DNA of 64,000 bases from Spirometra erinaceieuropaei (taxonomy: Eukaryota; Platyhelminthes; Cestoda; Diphyllobothriidea; Diphyllobothriidae): NCBI GenBank assembly GCA_902702965.1, contig CACRXP010000001.1, positions 3,082,159 to 3,146,158 of the forward strand. Reading direction: 5' to 3'. Below are positions 12,721 to 25,200 of the stretch, one piece after another. The notes beneath the pieces were generated by a model that had not been told where the DNA came from, made no database searches, and worked only from the letters and a program-made list of their open reading frames with translations. Within the stretch, counting starts at the first letter, position 1, and each line of letters opens with the position of its first letter. A program made the position numbers and the translations under genes.

Positions 12721-14542
12721 CACTCATCAGTACGAAAACCAAGTTTTTTGCGCCGAGGTCCCACTCAATTTCGGTCCCAATCTTGTATGGAATCTGAGTC
12801 CGAAGGAGCAATTTCCACGACAAAAACGCTCATGCACCGCAAGCGCATTGATTCTTCACCGGTTGATTTGCGTGTTTACAAGTAGAGCCCCTGAACTCCA
12901 ATTTTGTTGTGATTCTCCATTTACGCACGTGTAGTCCTTCATCTGGAACTTGTCGCATTGTTGCCGAAGAATGGCAGGCATTAGGTTGGGAGGAATAATG
13001 CCTCAAATCGTCGTTGCATTTCTGCTACTGCGTAAGTTCACGAAATCTACTCAAATTTTTTCACGTTGCTCGTTGATGCATGGTTTGTACACAAGGCGAA
13101 TACTTGATGCCCACTTTCTTTGCGTCACGTTAGTTCCTGCCTATTATATTATGAAGCTAGCGTTCATGTTGGTCTTTTGATCAGAGGCTACCGGATCGGA
13201 TTATATGAACAGTGCTGCTAAGAATTTTCGAATTTCGAGACAACAGTCCGCGCCAGAATACGCAGGGAGCCGAAAGTTTTTCCTAAATACGACTAAAACT
13301 GTCCCGAAAATAGTGAAGAACTGGGCGAAGTCTATAAGTAGGCTTTTAATTTTCAAATGCCACTTATCCATGATTGTAAGACCAAAGCACCGTAAAAGTT
13401 TACATAAGAGCTTCCCTGACTACTTGCAGCTAGGAAAAAACTTTACACTGATGGTGATGATGAGTATGAATTTAAAAATTTCGGACTTGATGCATTTCCG
13501 AAACAATGCATCTCTTCCAAAATTTCATATTTAAAAGAGCTGCCGAATTCTATTTAGAATCCATAAATTAAAGATCTTCCCATCGTGTTATCCCTCCGTA
13601 AATACTTCAAGCCTTTTCTAATGCGTGACGTTTGCTGAAATAAGTTTATGTTTTTGCCATTGTAAACGTGATTTCAGAATAAGAGAGTGGACAATTTCGC
13701 TCTCTTAGTCAAAACATACCCAAAGGACCTTGGAAGCCCTGAAAGTAGGTCAAGACGGAGGTTATATTTTTGAACCATATGATCACTGAAATTCTCTTCA
13801 ATGCTAGACAGTAAATTTTTGTAGATGGTTTAAACTATTTTAGCATGGGTGAATACGCGACAACAAACATTTTCACTGCTTTCTACACAGTTGACTTACG
13901 TTAGACTATCACACTATAACAATTTTAGTGATCATACAATTGCTACCAAACATACGTGTGTTTGTTTTTGCAGAAAAGTCGTAGTAACTACTCTTGAAAG
14001 CACACATAAAAACGTGTGTATGTGGAAAAATAAAACTTTTGGGCAAACACTTTCCTTCAGATTATGTAACCTGTGACTCGGCGTGAAAAGGTTCGACAAA
14101 ACCCAAAATAATACCATTTTAAGACCATAAGCTTGTCTTTTTTCTAACCACTTTCAGGATATCGCAAAAGGTTTGGTCGCAAAATCTTATAAGCTATGAA
14201 AGTTAAATTGTTATGCGTATAAGATTTTCGTGCTCTCTTAATGCACGTTGGGACATCACAGAACGTCGGGTGGTCCTATTCTTTTTTGGTTAATTGACTG
14301 CAACCGACACCAGATGTGCCATTAAATTAACCAATATATGCTCATAATGTCTCATTAATGATGACCTTGTATCCCAGAATTCAAAAAAGTGACATCAACT
14401 TCCTCGTTTCCATGGTAGTCGAAATGGATCTATTCCTTCTGCTAATATACCATTTTATGGAACTGAACACATGACCTCGAAAAATATTTCTAAATTTAAA
14501 TGGATACTCAATAAAGTGCATTCTTCTAATAACCCTATGATA
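12721..14542. other. Non-coding stretch, nothing recognised
   Basis: Ordinary AT-rich sequence between the GC-rich island and the first foldback element. No domain-bearing frame and no shared repeat were noticed. Confidence 0.5.
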
Positions 14543-15519
14543 CAATTAGTGACCGATCTCATGAATTGTTGACCGCAATTATAAAATGCGTTTTAGGTTA
14601 GAAAGGATTACTTAAATGGGGTCGTCATACTTAATAGCATGCGACACAATCCCATGATATTTCTAAGTTGCCAAGCTCTTGACTTCTCTTTAACTCCTCT
14701 GGAAACCGCACTTTGTTAAACATGACTGCGTAATTTGCATGCATATTTCGCATATGTTTTCGATGTCCTAGTAATTTTAAATGTATTTTGTAGGACACAC
14801 TCACAAAAATACTTTTTCTTGCTCTTATTTGGTGGCAGTGCCAGTATCCTCTAAAATTTATATTTGAAGAAAAGGCGGTTTTGGTTTTAAGGATGTTCTT
14901 AATATAGAGATTTTGAAAGATTTTTCAATGTTCATTCATACGGCGCCGTATCTGTTCGTTTACTAATGTTCCTCACGAAATATACAACGTGACCTGCATC
15001 CATGGAGAAATGTTATAAGCTCTACATGGTAACTTTTTAAAGACATAGAGGAGTACATGATTTTCTTTTCGCAAAAAGCGTATATCTCATAGACTAAAAC
15101 CGATAAACCCTAATGCAGCGGCTGAAATGGCTTAAAAATACCTGGAAATTGGAAGACTTTCGATACCTATATATGACCTTTCTTCAAGTAAACAATGTTA
15201 AGATGACGTAATCTGCTTTTAAATAAGCAAACAAAAGTGCATTTCTGAGTCCGTTTTCTGTTATATGTATTCGCGTTTATTATTGCACTGTGAATCAATG
15301 CGAAAAAAAACATATTACCTAAGTAGCAATGTTTAAGCAATTGCAGTTTTTACAGGACGTCGAAGAGAAATGTTTTCAAAGGCCAAGATCCTGACGACCT
15401 CTAAAATATTATGAGATTACGTCGCACGACAATCAATATTACGACCCCATCTAATTAATACTTCCTAGTCGAGAACGCATTTTGGGATTTCGGCAAACAT
15501 TTAATGAGATCGGTCACTG
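14543..15519 (+). mobile_element. Foldback MITE, subfamily B, diverged copy
   Basis: The left end reads TA-CAATTAGTGACCGATCTCATGAA and the right end ATGAGATCGGTCACTG, near-complementary to each other. The arms then fold inward (ATAAAATGCG with CGCATTTTGGGATT; GGGGTCGTCATACTTAAT with ATTACGACCCC). Total length is about 977 bp, like the other four copies. The non-palindromic centre (about 14870-15120) includes ACGGCGCCGT and is in the same orientation as the copies at 20925 and 37071. There is no transposase; it would depend on an enzyme encoded elsewhere. The right terminus and its TA are degraded. Confidence 0.75.
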
Positions 15520-18500
15520 CTCCGGAGGAGGAATCACGCAACCAGATTGTCTGTGGGGTGTGCCAACAACGAACTATTTTGATTATTTAAAGATTTTGTC
15601 CTCAAATAACTTGGGAAGTAATGGCAATATTTTAAACCGACCGATAACAACTTCTTCAACTTAGATTTAAATGCAGGGCGGAATTTGAAAATGGGTTTTT
15701 TCCTATCATATATGTTCCCCCAGCATTCATCTTGTTCTTTAGACGTCTTTATCATAAGTTGAAATCTTTTCTTCAGGAAGCTCTCAGCAAACAAGCAATA
15801 GTGCCATATTTTATCACTGAAAGCTAAAAGGTTTAGCATACAAAATCGTGCCATCCCAGAAAGGTTTTATGCCGATAAAAGTTCACTTTGTTCGTCTTGC
15901 CTGTTTAATGGCTTTTGAACCCAGCACAAAGGCAAACCAACCAGACTGTCATTCCACCTTTTCTGATTCACCTGCCAATTCTTAAGTTTGATAGAACAGT
16001 GCAATTTGAAATATGCTATTTTATGGAAATGCCGACATGGTTTTCTAAAAGGTGCACCAACGTCCACTTGGTAAGATCCTCTGTCAGTCCTTTCCGCTCG
16101 TCCCCTTCCCACGGCTAGGGACAGTCCATCCGACATACTCAGTTCCCATCGCTGCCAGGAAAGTAGGGCTGAGCCCGAGTATGCTTATGTGCATAGGCGT
16201 TTGTCAGCTTCGTTAGTCTCACATTTTATTATCAGGAACAGGTTTAAAACCTTTACTAACTACTACGTTGGTAGTAAATTAGCTTCGGATATATTATTTC
16301 TGTCAGAGGCTTCCCAAGGGGTCTTTGTGATTGATTGTCTTAACATTGGCCTCGGATAGGGGAGGAGAGAGGGAGGTTAATCCGGTGAGAATCTACCGCC
16401 ACTATAAACTAATTTAAGCATAGTCACCGTACCTGATCTTATCTTGCTGCTGAGCACACGGCGAAAATCGTCGGCAACGACAGTGTAACTGTCATCGATT
16501 CATTGGTCTCATACGTAATTGAATTGAAGCCACAATATTCCAGGATCAATATAAAAGTGTCAGAATTTTGGGGTTTGCGTCTCAGAAATCTCTAAGTCAC
16601 TGTCTTCTTAAGTCCGTCATTAGACGTCTATAGGGGGACAAGTGTCCATCGGACGGTTCCTGAATGATCGCACGATAACCTTATTGCTAGCTCTTAATGG
16701 TCACTCTAGCAAGCGCTGAACCAATGGCTCTGGCGGTTTTAGATGCTATAATTAAACTCGCATTTTCCTGGCTGTTTTCTCCAGGTTAGGCGACCCCGAT
16801 AACAGCTAGTCATCAAGCGAATTTGCCCATAATACCATTTTCGCATGTTCCATGGCCTCAGTACGCCCTCCACTTCCATACGTCCATCATGTTTTCGAGG
16901 AGCTGTGCTTACTGTTGTTCTGAGACGCTGTCACGCATTACGACTGTAGGCGTTGACGTATTTAATGCCACACAGTAAGTCTTACGGAGGGGCACTTTAA
17001 CAGCTGGAGCTATGGTTAAGTGATTCAACTGTCTCTCAGAGCTCTCCTTAGTCCTATTAAAACTTCTTCTGGGATAAGTTATATGAATTTCTTTGTGTAA
17101 TCATGCCTTGCGATGAGTTTTAGACTTTATAGTTGACAGAACTTAGCATTTGTTTTGCGACAAAACGAAAATTTTACTAAGTGCAATTCAAAGGCTTTCA
17201 CTTGTAATATGACAGACGAGCAAAGAGATCTATATGGGCTTAAAATGCGTGTGTACGTTCCATTTGCGATTTTACCAACAGTCGATTAGATTCAACCCAT
17301 GCAATTATCGTCCTTTTATACGAAGTAGACTGAGTACAGTCAGCAACTCTCGTCTCGCCCTTATCTCCACCGCTATCGCTTTCCTATCCTCTTATGTAGC
17401 CGTGATTTTTGTTTACCATAGATTGGTCGTTAGCCGGTGGGTAGGTAAGAACGAAGTCACTGCCCAGGTCGCCGACAATGAGTTCGTGCTGACGTGGGTT
17501 GAAATGCGCTTCTTGTATACATGCATGGTATTGTCTAACAAAGGGCATTGGGACATGTGTGTGTGGAAGAGAAGGAAGCGACCTAAACCAGCTCGAATGT
17601 GACGCTCAGGTCCACACCGTGAGTTAGCAAACACCGTTTGAAGTCATAACGAGGCGCTACCAGTCCAGACTTGAAATGCTACCACCTGGTGAGACAACCC
17701 CGTCCCCCTCAGAACTCTGGATCTGGCTCAGAGGGCTCCTTCCTATCGTGGCCTTGACTGCCCTCTTGCTTGCGTGAGATCTAGACACCCCCTGAATGCA
17801 GCCTGGCGCACAAGAAGAAGGCGACCATTCCGTGCTTGGCTTGCATAGACGGCATGTTTTAAGCAGCCAGTCACTCAGTCCACACCCACCATCAGTCGTC
17901 CTCGCATCGGAACGCGGTAGGTTGGGAAGGGAAGGGTAAAGTAAGTGCAGGGCAAGTTGGCATTACTATAAATAAATTCTCACGCAAGTCACTATAGTGC
18001 TCTTCTCGTGGGATGCTGGTGGACCTCGTTGCTCGCAAGAGTCGAACAACCGTTGTCGACGTGGAAAAAAAATGCGAAATGTGGGAGTGATGGCAGCAAA
18101 TCTTGAAGAATTTCAGAGTGTAGAAACTATACGACATGTGATTGTATGCTGAAGAATGTGTAATGTTTTAGTATCTGCAAATGTACCTATCACTGGGAGA
18201 CTATGTTCCGCCGCCATATTTACCGAAAGCTTTCTTATCATGCAATAAGAAACCGGAGATTACCAAATTATCCTCCTTAGTAATTTAAAACCAGTGGTTA
18301 TAACATATAACATGCACGTAAAGGCAGAAGGAATTTGTGGAAATTGTTCTAAATGCACTCCACCAGGAAGGCTTACCTAAGTGAGCCAGTAAAGGAGATG
18401 GTCTGTTGTGGTTATGTAGCCCCACCTGAAGTAAACAAACCCTGGTCACCTCTAATACGGGGCCTGTGACATTAGGAGTTTTTACGGGTGAGGCCGGGGA

Positions 18501-18593
18501 ACACACAGGCGACGAGTTGAAGTAGTGCCTTACAAAAGAAAAGGTATTGTGAATGCGCGGTTACATTTAGATGATTGAGAAATAGTTGCGCTA
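15520..18593. other. Non-coding stretch, nothing firm recognised
   Basis: Mixed composition. A moderately GC-rich block lies at about 17640-17960. The 122-codon frame at 17234-17602 has no recognisable domain and is mirrored by another frame on the opposite strand. No convincing exon, tRNA or repeat from the families described here. Confidence 0.5.
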
Positions 18594-18675
18594 ACCCCTA
18601 ACTCAAACCTTAACCACTAACCATAGCCCCATAACCCCAACCTCCAACCCTAACCCTGACCCATAACCCCCACCC
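18594..18675 (-). repeat. Degenerate telomere-like (TTAGGG-type) tract
   Basis: The plus strand is a run of C2-4TAA-type units (CCCTAACTC, CCTTAACC, CCATAACCCC, CCCTAACCCTGACCC). This corresponds to decayed TTAGGG/TTGGGG-like units on the minus strand. TTAGGG is the telomere repeat in flatworms (established knowledge). It is internal and interrupted, so it is an interstitial telomere-like tract or a minisatellite derived from one, not a chromosome end. Confidence 0.55.
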
Positions 18676-20924
18676 CAACAGTATTGTATCCACGAGGTGG
18701 GGCTATCAAACCACATCTTACCAAGGAGATAGACGTGTACTATAATCTCAAGTAGTTTCTTATGTGGCAACCTGTTCACGTTGCCCGAAAATCCTGTGCG
18801 GATAAAACAATGATAGGCACTACTACTTAGGGGGATGCCTTTTGATGGTGTTTCCATGCCTGTATAGTGAGAATTATATTGTTTAACAGAATGGAGTAAA
18901 AAACATATAAGGTCCATTTTACAAGTAATTTTGTCTTATACAAGTTTAATTGTTAAAGAGTTGCAATAAAAAACGCAACAGGACGTTCGCTCGACCATGA
19001 TAAGGCTACCTGTTTTCGGTCCTCTTTATATGAGCGAGGAATTGCGTCTTCTGTTGTGAATAAGCAGACATTATTGTCGAACATACAACGCAATTATGCC
19101 TTTAAAACCGACAAATTCTACAATATCAGGTAAGAATCTGGTGAGGAATTGTGTTTTTCGAATCCCTCCATTTAATCAGAAGGTAATTTATAACTTCTCG
19201 GCAGGCAATAAAAAAGAACCTGTTTTTTGAAAAGCCCTCTTTTGTTGAATGCAGTTTCTGTGGACAGATTTAGGCCGCTGAATCAGAAGTTAATATACTA
19301 CCGTGTTTGCGGTGACTTTGGAATAGGTTTCATTCTGTTAGCTCTGGATTTTCTAGACGCAGTCCTTTTATATATGAGTATATGTAAAATCTGCCACAAG
19401 TTGTGTTTCACTGCACAGTGGAAGAAAATACTATTTTGCTGCCGTTTAAGAATATGCGTACAGTTGGTCGCATTTAACAAATACCACTTTTTAGCTACGG
19501 ATTAAATTAGCTTGCGTACATCGCCCGAAGTAGCAATTCGCCTCTATGAAGCTTTCAGATTTTTAGCGGTCTTTTACTTTCTACGGAGTGTCAGTGAGTT
19601 AGGCTTCACCTATATGTCCTGAAAAACACACTCATTAGAAGGACGACGGGTTTTCCGGTCGTGCGGTAGATATCTGGAGGTTGAAATAACTACCTGTTGT
19701 GACTCGATTTCAGACAATCCGCACTTTTTTTCGAATAAACAAAACTCACTGTAATGAAGTCATCAATCAAAACGAGCGAGGCGTTTCGTTCATAACCAAT
19801 AACCATTCCAAGCTTTTTATATTACTAATTAAAGCAAATGTGAACTGTCGTTCAAACACCTGGGCATACGCTATTAATGGGTGTCGAAACGCACACTTGG
19901 AAGGGACTGTTACGATAACATGCGACAGGATTACCACAAGCCACATAAGAATCGGTTAGAGAATAAAGTCTAAAGAAGTCGCCACAAGTAAATATTGCAG
20001 AGATCCGATTATTTGATGAGCTCCAAAATAAGTTAGGTTTACCTTGATTCATAAAATGGACCTTTTAAATTCAGTGTCTACAGGGCTGTAAAAGTGGAGA
20101 CAACGATAGCACGTTTGTTGATTTTTCGCACGCCCATTTTTATGGCCTAAGTACTGCCCTTTATGTAAAACCCCGTCAAATGCGTTCTCTCCTCTCCTTC
20201 CTAAGCGCCTAGGTAGACCATCACGGCTGTTGGTGAAACAGCCGCTGCCCCAAGCACGCGGAATTAAGAAGCGTGTGGGCGGATGTGTGTTTCTGGCTGG
20301 GTATCTCGCCTGTTCCCTCCTACTCCTGTCCTTGGGAGACATAGTGAAATTCCAAGTGACAGGTCACTATAGTCCTGGAGAGCTGGGCTCTCTCCAGATC
20401 TAGTGGCTGGTATTATGAATCCAAATAGCAGATGTTAGCCCGTAAAATTGAGTGGTCACTACTGATGCTTAAATGGCCGCGGTATGGTACGACGTCTATT
20501 TAGTTGAAGGCTCCAACCCTTTGGAGAGAACGTCAGTGGTGAGAGCACGTTAATATTTATAGTTACGGTGATATAACTTCTGCCGCGTGCTGAGATTGGC
20601 GTTGAGCAGCAATGAACCCAAACTTGTCAGCACTGGATGGTCGTTAGATATGAGTGCTGGTGTTGTGCTTCCAAAACGAATGACACCTCCATTTGAGCAC
20701 GCGACGCGTGTCACATGTACGAGACCGTAGATTAAAGACCAAAACACGGAGCTACCAATAATTTTTTTTAAAATCATTCATCAATGCAGGTTTTTGTTTG
20801 CTGGTAAGAACTTAACGCACCTGGCTGCAACACGATCCGCGGCTACTTATTTTGTCAGATAAGGGAGCGCACTCACATTGCAGCCAGCAACCTGCAAGAA
20901 CGCCGAGAAGCCTGCGGCTGCATA
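18676..20924. other. Non-coding stretch with a short palindrome
   Basis: No gene recognised. A clean hairpin CTGGAGAG-CTGGG-CTCTCTCCAG lies at about 20373-20398. The 97-codon minus-strand frame at 20049-20342 has no recognisable domain; it is basic and proline-rich at its N-terminus and may be chance. Confidence 0.45.
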
Positions 20925-21904
20925 CAGTAGGTGGGCTAACTCATGAAATGTCAACCAAAATTCCGAAATGATTTTTCGATTCGAAAACAACAATTCAGTA
21001 CGGTTCCAAAACTACTCAGCCTGCAGTATATTTTTATCGTTATTCAGTTACCTCAGGATGCTGGCCTCAGAATGAATTTCCTACCGCTTGCGTAAAAAGG
21101 TATACTCTGTAAAAAATGACTACTAAGGTAGCACGAAGTTTCATCGTTGATTTTCCATGCCCTTAAAAATTAAATTATATTTCATTGGAAAACATGCATA
21201 AAAATATTCATTCTTTTGCCCATTCGGTAGAAAAGTACGTCTTCTTCTAATTTCATGCCCGAAGGAAGGGTATAATTCGTTTTTTAAAAGTTTCTGATTG
21301 TGAGATTTTTAATGGCCGTTCATAAATCGTCATGTCTCCGCATTTACCAATGTGGCTTGTAAAGTTAACCATATGGATCAAATCCATTGTTACCTTTTAT
21401 GAACTCTAAACGGTCCCCCTTTATTACCATGGAGAAATGTGTGGTTTTCCGTACGCGGCAAAAATACGGCTTGTTGTTCGGAAACCCTGAATCCACGTGT
21501 AACAATAGAGCGGGTTCAAAATTATTCGAGAATCGAAAAAGTTTTTGAAAGCCGAATTATACACTTCCTCCAAGGATAAAATTGGAAGAAGACGTAATTG
21601 TCCACCGAATGGGCGAAAGAATGAATATTTTATGCATGTTTTCCACGAAATATTATTGGACATTTAGGGGCATCGAAAATCAATGAGAACAATTCATCCT
21701 ACATGAGTAGTCATTATTTACAGAGTGTAGTTTTTCCATGCAGCTGAAAGGAAGTTCTTTCGAAAGCCGGCATCCTGATTAACTGAAATATTATAGAATT
21801 ATGCCGTAGGCCGATTAGTTTTCAACCATAGTTAAATAATCTTTTCGAAACGAAAACGCATTTCGGAATTTCGGCTGGCATTTCATCAGTTAACCCATCT
21901 ACTG
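20925..21904 (+). mobile_element. Foldback MITE, subfamily A, near-complete copy
   Basis: The element is flanked by TA on both sides and begins CAGTAGGTGGGCTAACTCAT. It ends with the near-complement ATCAGTTAACCCATCTACTG. Each arm is about 370 bp and the arms are inverted copies of each other. The centre (about 21300-21540) is single copy and gives the orientation: ATGGCCGTTCATAAATCGTC precedes GGAAACCCTGAATCC. Terminal CAGT with a TA duplication is typical of Tc1/mariner-type elements, but no transposase is present. Open frames inside it are by-products of the palindrome. Confidence 0.85.
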
Positions 21905-22441
21905 TACTTAACGACTGTGCTCCTAGCACAGCTCTATCTGCCTGTATACTTGACCTAAGGTCTCATATTCACTTACTTCGACGCTTAGTATACTGGTGGA
22001 TTTTTAAAGCTTCTTCATTCTTTGGGAGCGCAGAGGTGTTAAAAACCAAGGGCCACTTCGTCTTCCCTCCTTCCAAATAATTTGACAAGCCCCCACTGGA
22101 GGTGACTAACCGTTCTCTGTGGAAGAAACTCTGAAATCCATTCAGGTCGGCGAACTGAGTGATCTGTCGTGTGGGAACCTTAATGAGAGCGTTGGTGTGA
22201 TAAAAACAGGAAACGACAAATGAGTCAGTATCCAGTTACAACAACAGAACGGCAGACAACGATATTGGCATACTGATGACGCCGCTTTTATCTATCATCC
22301 AAAAACGGACATATGTACAGTGCTGAAATTTATATTTTTTGTGTGGAATTATGAATGAACTGCTAGCCGGGCATAGCGATCCCGGGGACTTAGTTTGTTT
22401 AAATAACCCAAATCAATATCCTTTTGAATGTGCTTAACTTA
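21905..22441. other. Spacer between two foldback elements
   Basis: AT-rich, non-coding, with no recognised feature. It separates the subfamily A copy from the subfamily B copy. Confidence 0.5.
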
Positions 22442-23432
22442 CAGTGAGTGACCGACCTCATGAAACGTTGGCTGAAATTCTGAAATGCGTTTTCGATTAG
22501 GAAGGATTACTTGGTTGCGGTTGTAATACTGATTATCTTGCAGCATAATCTTATAATATTTCGGAGTCGGCAGGATGTCGGCTTTTAAATGCACTTCTTT
22601 TCTATCTCCTGTAGAAAGGGTACTCGGTAAAAAAATGACTACTTAAGTAGCATGCATTTTTCCCATTGATTTTCGATGATCTTACAAATTCAAATGTATC
22701 TTATAGAAACCATAAACAAAAATATGCTTTCTTTTAGTCAATCAATACAGAATCATATTTTCTTTATATTTTATACTTAAGAAAGGAGTATAATTAGGTT
22801 TTAAAAAAGTTTTCTAATTGCCGAATAATTTGGAGCCGGATCATTCGTTTCATTAGCGCTTAGGGATTTCAGTCTACAAGGTGCATGCGTTCCGCGTAAA
22901 GAAAATACCATATTATTCTATGCCATTAAAGAGATATCATACAGAGTCCATGAAATTTGCAATGAATGCGGACTATGTTTTACATTTCATGAGGAGCAGT
23001 GGTAAACAGCCAGGTACGATGCTATGTGGATGGACATTTCGCGGTCGAAAAAAGTCTCCTAATTAGAAACTTTTTTAAAACCTAATCAAACTCCTGCCTT
23101 ATGTATAAAATACAAAGAATACGTGATTCTCTGTTGTTTGACTAAAAGAAAGCATATTTTGTTTATGGGTTCTATAAAATATATTTGAATTTGCAAAACC
23201 ATCGAAAATCAATGGGAAAAATGCCTGCCACTTAAGTGGTCATTTTTTACCAAGCACGCTTTCTGCAGGAGATTAAAAAATGCATTTAAAAGCCACCATC
23301 CTGCCGATTCCGAAATGTTATAAGATTATGCCACAAGATAATCAGTATTACAACCGCGACGAAGTAATCCTTTTCAATCGAAAACGCATTTCGGAATTTC
23401 AGCCAACATTTCATGAGATCGGCCACTCACTG
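22442..23432 (-). mobile_element. Foldback MITE, subfamily B, near-complete copy
   Basis: TA flanks both ends. The left end is CAGTGAGTGACCGACCTCAT and the right end ATGAGATCGGCCACTCACTG. The arms share the internal sequence of subfamily A (GAAATGCGTTTTCGATTAGG; TTGCAGCATAATC) but carry different outer tips. The centre is in the opposite orientation to the copy at 20925. The two elements are about 540 bp apart. The arms are closely matched, so this may be one of the younger copies. Confidence 0.85.
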
Positions 23433-23572
23433 TAAGTGCATTTAAGCGGTTGCAGAATACTAGGAAAGTCCATACGGCCTACGTCGCAGGTTTTAACGGG
23501 AAAACTGTGAGTTTAGTCCCTGACAGAGTGCGCATCGATAGGCTCTGCGTCTCGGAGTAGTATGTTGTTTAA

Positions 23573-23942
23573 GGATCGGGTGAAGGACCCCACGCATCTT
23601 AGGCATACAAAGAATACCTACTATACTTATTTAAGTGGGCTTTAGCCCAACACGATTATTTCGCTTGTAGACGGTCTGTTGTAGAGGGTCTAGTGCATTA
23701 TCTACAATGACCTCAACTCACAGAGTTGAGGAACGACCGTTGTATGCGGTATATGTATGTAAATGCATTAAAACGTTTCCGCCCGAAAAACGAATTTGCC
23801 AATTATCTATACCTATTTTGTCATTTCTCTATGCATACATATGCCCCTCCCGTAAAACTCCCGTTGCCACCTTTCCCGTAAGTCAGACACCTTCGGCTGG
23901 TCGTGTGTGTGTGTGTGTGTTTGGGGTCCTTCACCCGATCGT
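23573..23942. mobile_element. Small element with 18-bp perfect inverted termini
   Basis: GATCGGGTGAAGGACCCC at the left is the exact reverse complement of GGGGTCCTTCACCCGATC at the right, about 335 bp apart. A perfect 18-bp match at that spacing is not expected by chance. Inside are a CTCAACTC-ACA-GAGTTGAG hairpin (about 23711-23729) and a GT microsatellite just inside the right terminus. No clear target duplication was seen, and no second copy was found in the window. It could be a MITE or a regulatory inverted repeat. The frame at 23707-23955 has no recognised function. Confidence 0.5.
23900..23922. repeat. GT dinucleotide microsatellite
   Basis: About nine TG units in a row, ending just before the right inverted terminus of the small element. 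Confidence 0.85.
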
Positions 23943-24654
23943 TGCCGTATGCTAGTGTTATCTGGCGCATGGGATTGAGAACAGGTGACCATGTGCCTGC
24001 TCGGAAAGAGACCATGTGAACGATATCAGAGGTGGGTCAACAAAGACTGGAGCACTGAGACGACAGACGTCTCAGACTCCTTGATGCCTTTATAAGGCTG
24101 TTCTTCCACCTAGTCAACACTTGCTATCGGACGCACACGCAACACATAGGTTTCTCGGATGGTGTTGTGTCGCTGGCCGACAGTTTTGCATTACTGAGTG
24201 GCCGATTTTGGACCTTCCTGGCGTTTGATCATCGTCGGTGCGAGACGCGCACTTGTAGTAGACTGGTGTTTCAGATTAAATGAACTTCAGTTGACCGCCG
24301 TGAAATGCCTGAACCAGCAGATTTTTCAGAATGAATTTGCGGCAACTATTCACCTACTGGCTTAATATTTTTAGCAAAACAGAAAAATAAGCGTCTTTTG
24401 GGAACTGTGCTCTGAAGTAAAAATTCAAGCTAATACTCAAAATAAAAAGTTTATGGGTGACGATATCGAAATTATAACTACTTTTTCTCTTCTGGCACAC
24501 AATGAGCACACAACACTGACCTTTTACGCATCTTTGTATTTTTAAGTGCTTCTAAAATCGGCCAAAAGTATTGACACACCGTCAGATTTATTGTATGTGT
24601 GTAAATGACTTAGGTGGTTGGAATGGCATCCCACATAAAACTAAAGCGAATTCA
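23943..24654. other. Non-coding stretch, nothing recognised
   Basis: AT-rich sequence between the small inverted-repeat element and the decayed foldback copy. No gene or shared repeat seen. Confidence 0.5.
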
Positions 24655-25200
24655 TACATACACTGCAGGATGCATACATGGCAAATATTAACCAGAATGT
24701 TAAATGTACTTCTAATTAAAAAGGATAACTTAGTTACGGTTGGAATATATTTACCGTGCAGTATACTCTCAATGCCCTTCGGCCGCGACGGCACGCTGAC
24801 TCTCGAATGAGCTTTTTGATGGCCGCCTGCAAAACTCCATTTGCTACAAAGTGGCTACTTATATGACATACATTTTTATCCATTTAGGATGTCCTCATAA
24901 ACTGAAATGTACTTGGTGGAAAACATGGACAGAACTATCTCTTCGTGGCTAATCAAGTTTTTTTCAGATTTTCTTGTTGAAAGAATTGGTTCTTCTTGAT
25001 TTAAAATATCTTCTATAGCCAAATAATTTAAACATTTTCTGCCGTTGCATTCGAATTTAGGGTTTCCAAACTAGATATGTTTCATGTAAGGAAAATCATA
25101 CATCTCCACACTAACAAGAAAACTTAATATGAGGCTCATAAACTTCAGTAACGATATGAACTGGAGTGAAAACTTCAGAAGGAGGATTTATAAACGTACA
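24655..25200 (-). mobile_element. Decayed foldback MITE copy
   Basis: The left arm can be followed from AATATTAACCAGAATG through AAGGATAACTTAGTTACGGTTGG and CCGTGCAGTATA. These align with the AAGGATTACTTGG-TTGCGGTTG and TTGCAGCATAATC segments of the copy at 22442. The centre (GGGTTTCCAAACTAGATATG, then GGAAAATCATACATCTCCAC) matches the centre of the copy at 44780 in the same orientation. The outer left tip and most of the right arm are no longer recognisable. It is older than the other copies. Confidence 0.6.

Noticed and set aside
12214..12723. Long overlapping frames on both strands
   Set aside because: High GC lowers stop frequency in all frames; several frames are open at once and none looks like a protein.
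17234..17602. 122-codon frame with a hydrophobic segment
   Set aside because: Mirrored by an opposing frame, with no splice context and no recognisable membrane-protein family.
22881..23066. 61-codon frame inside a foldback element as a possible transposase piece
   Set aside because: It lies in the element centre, has no catalytic motif and is not open in the other copies.
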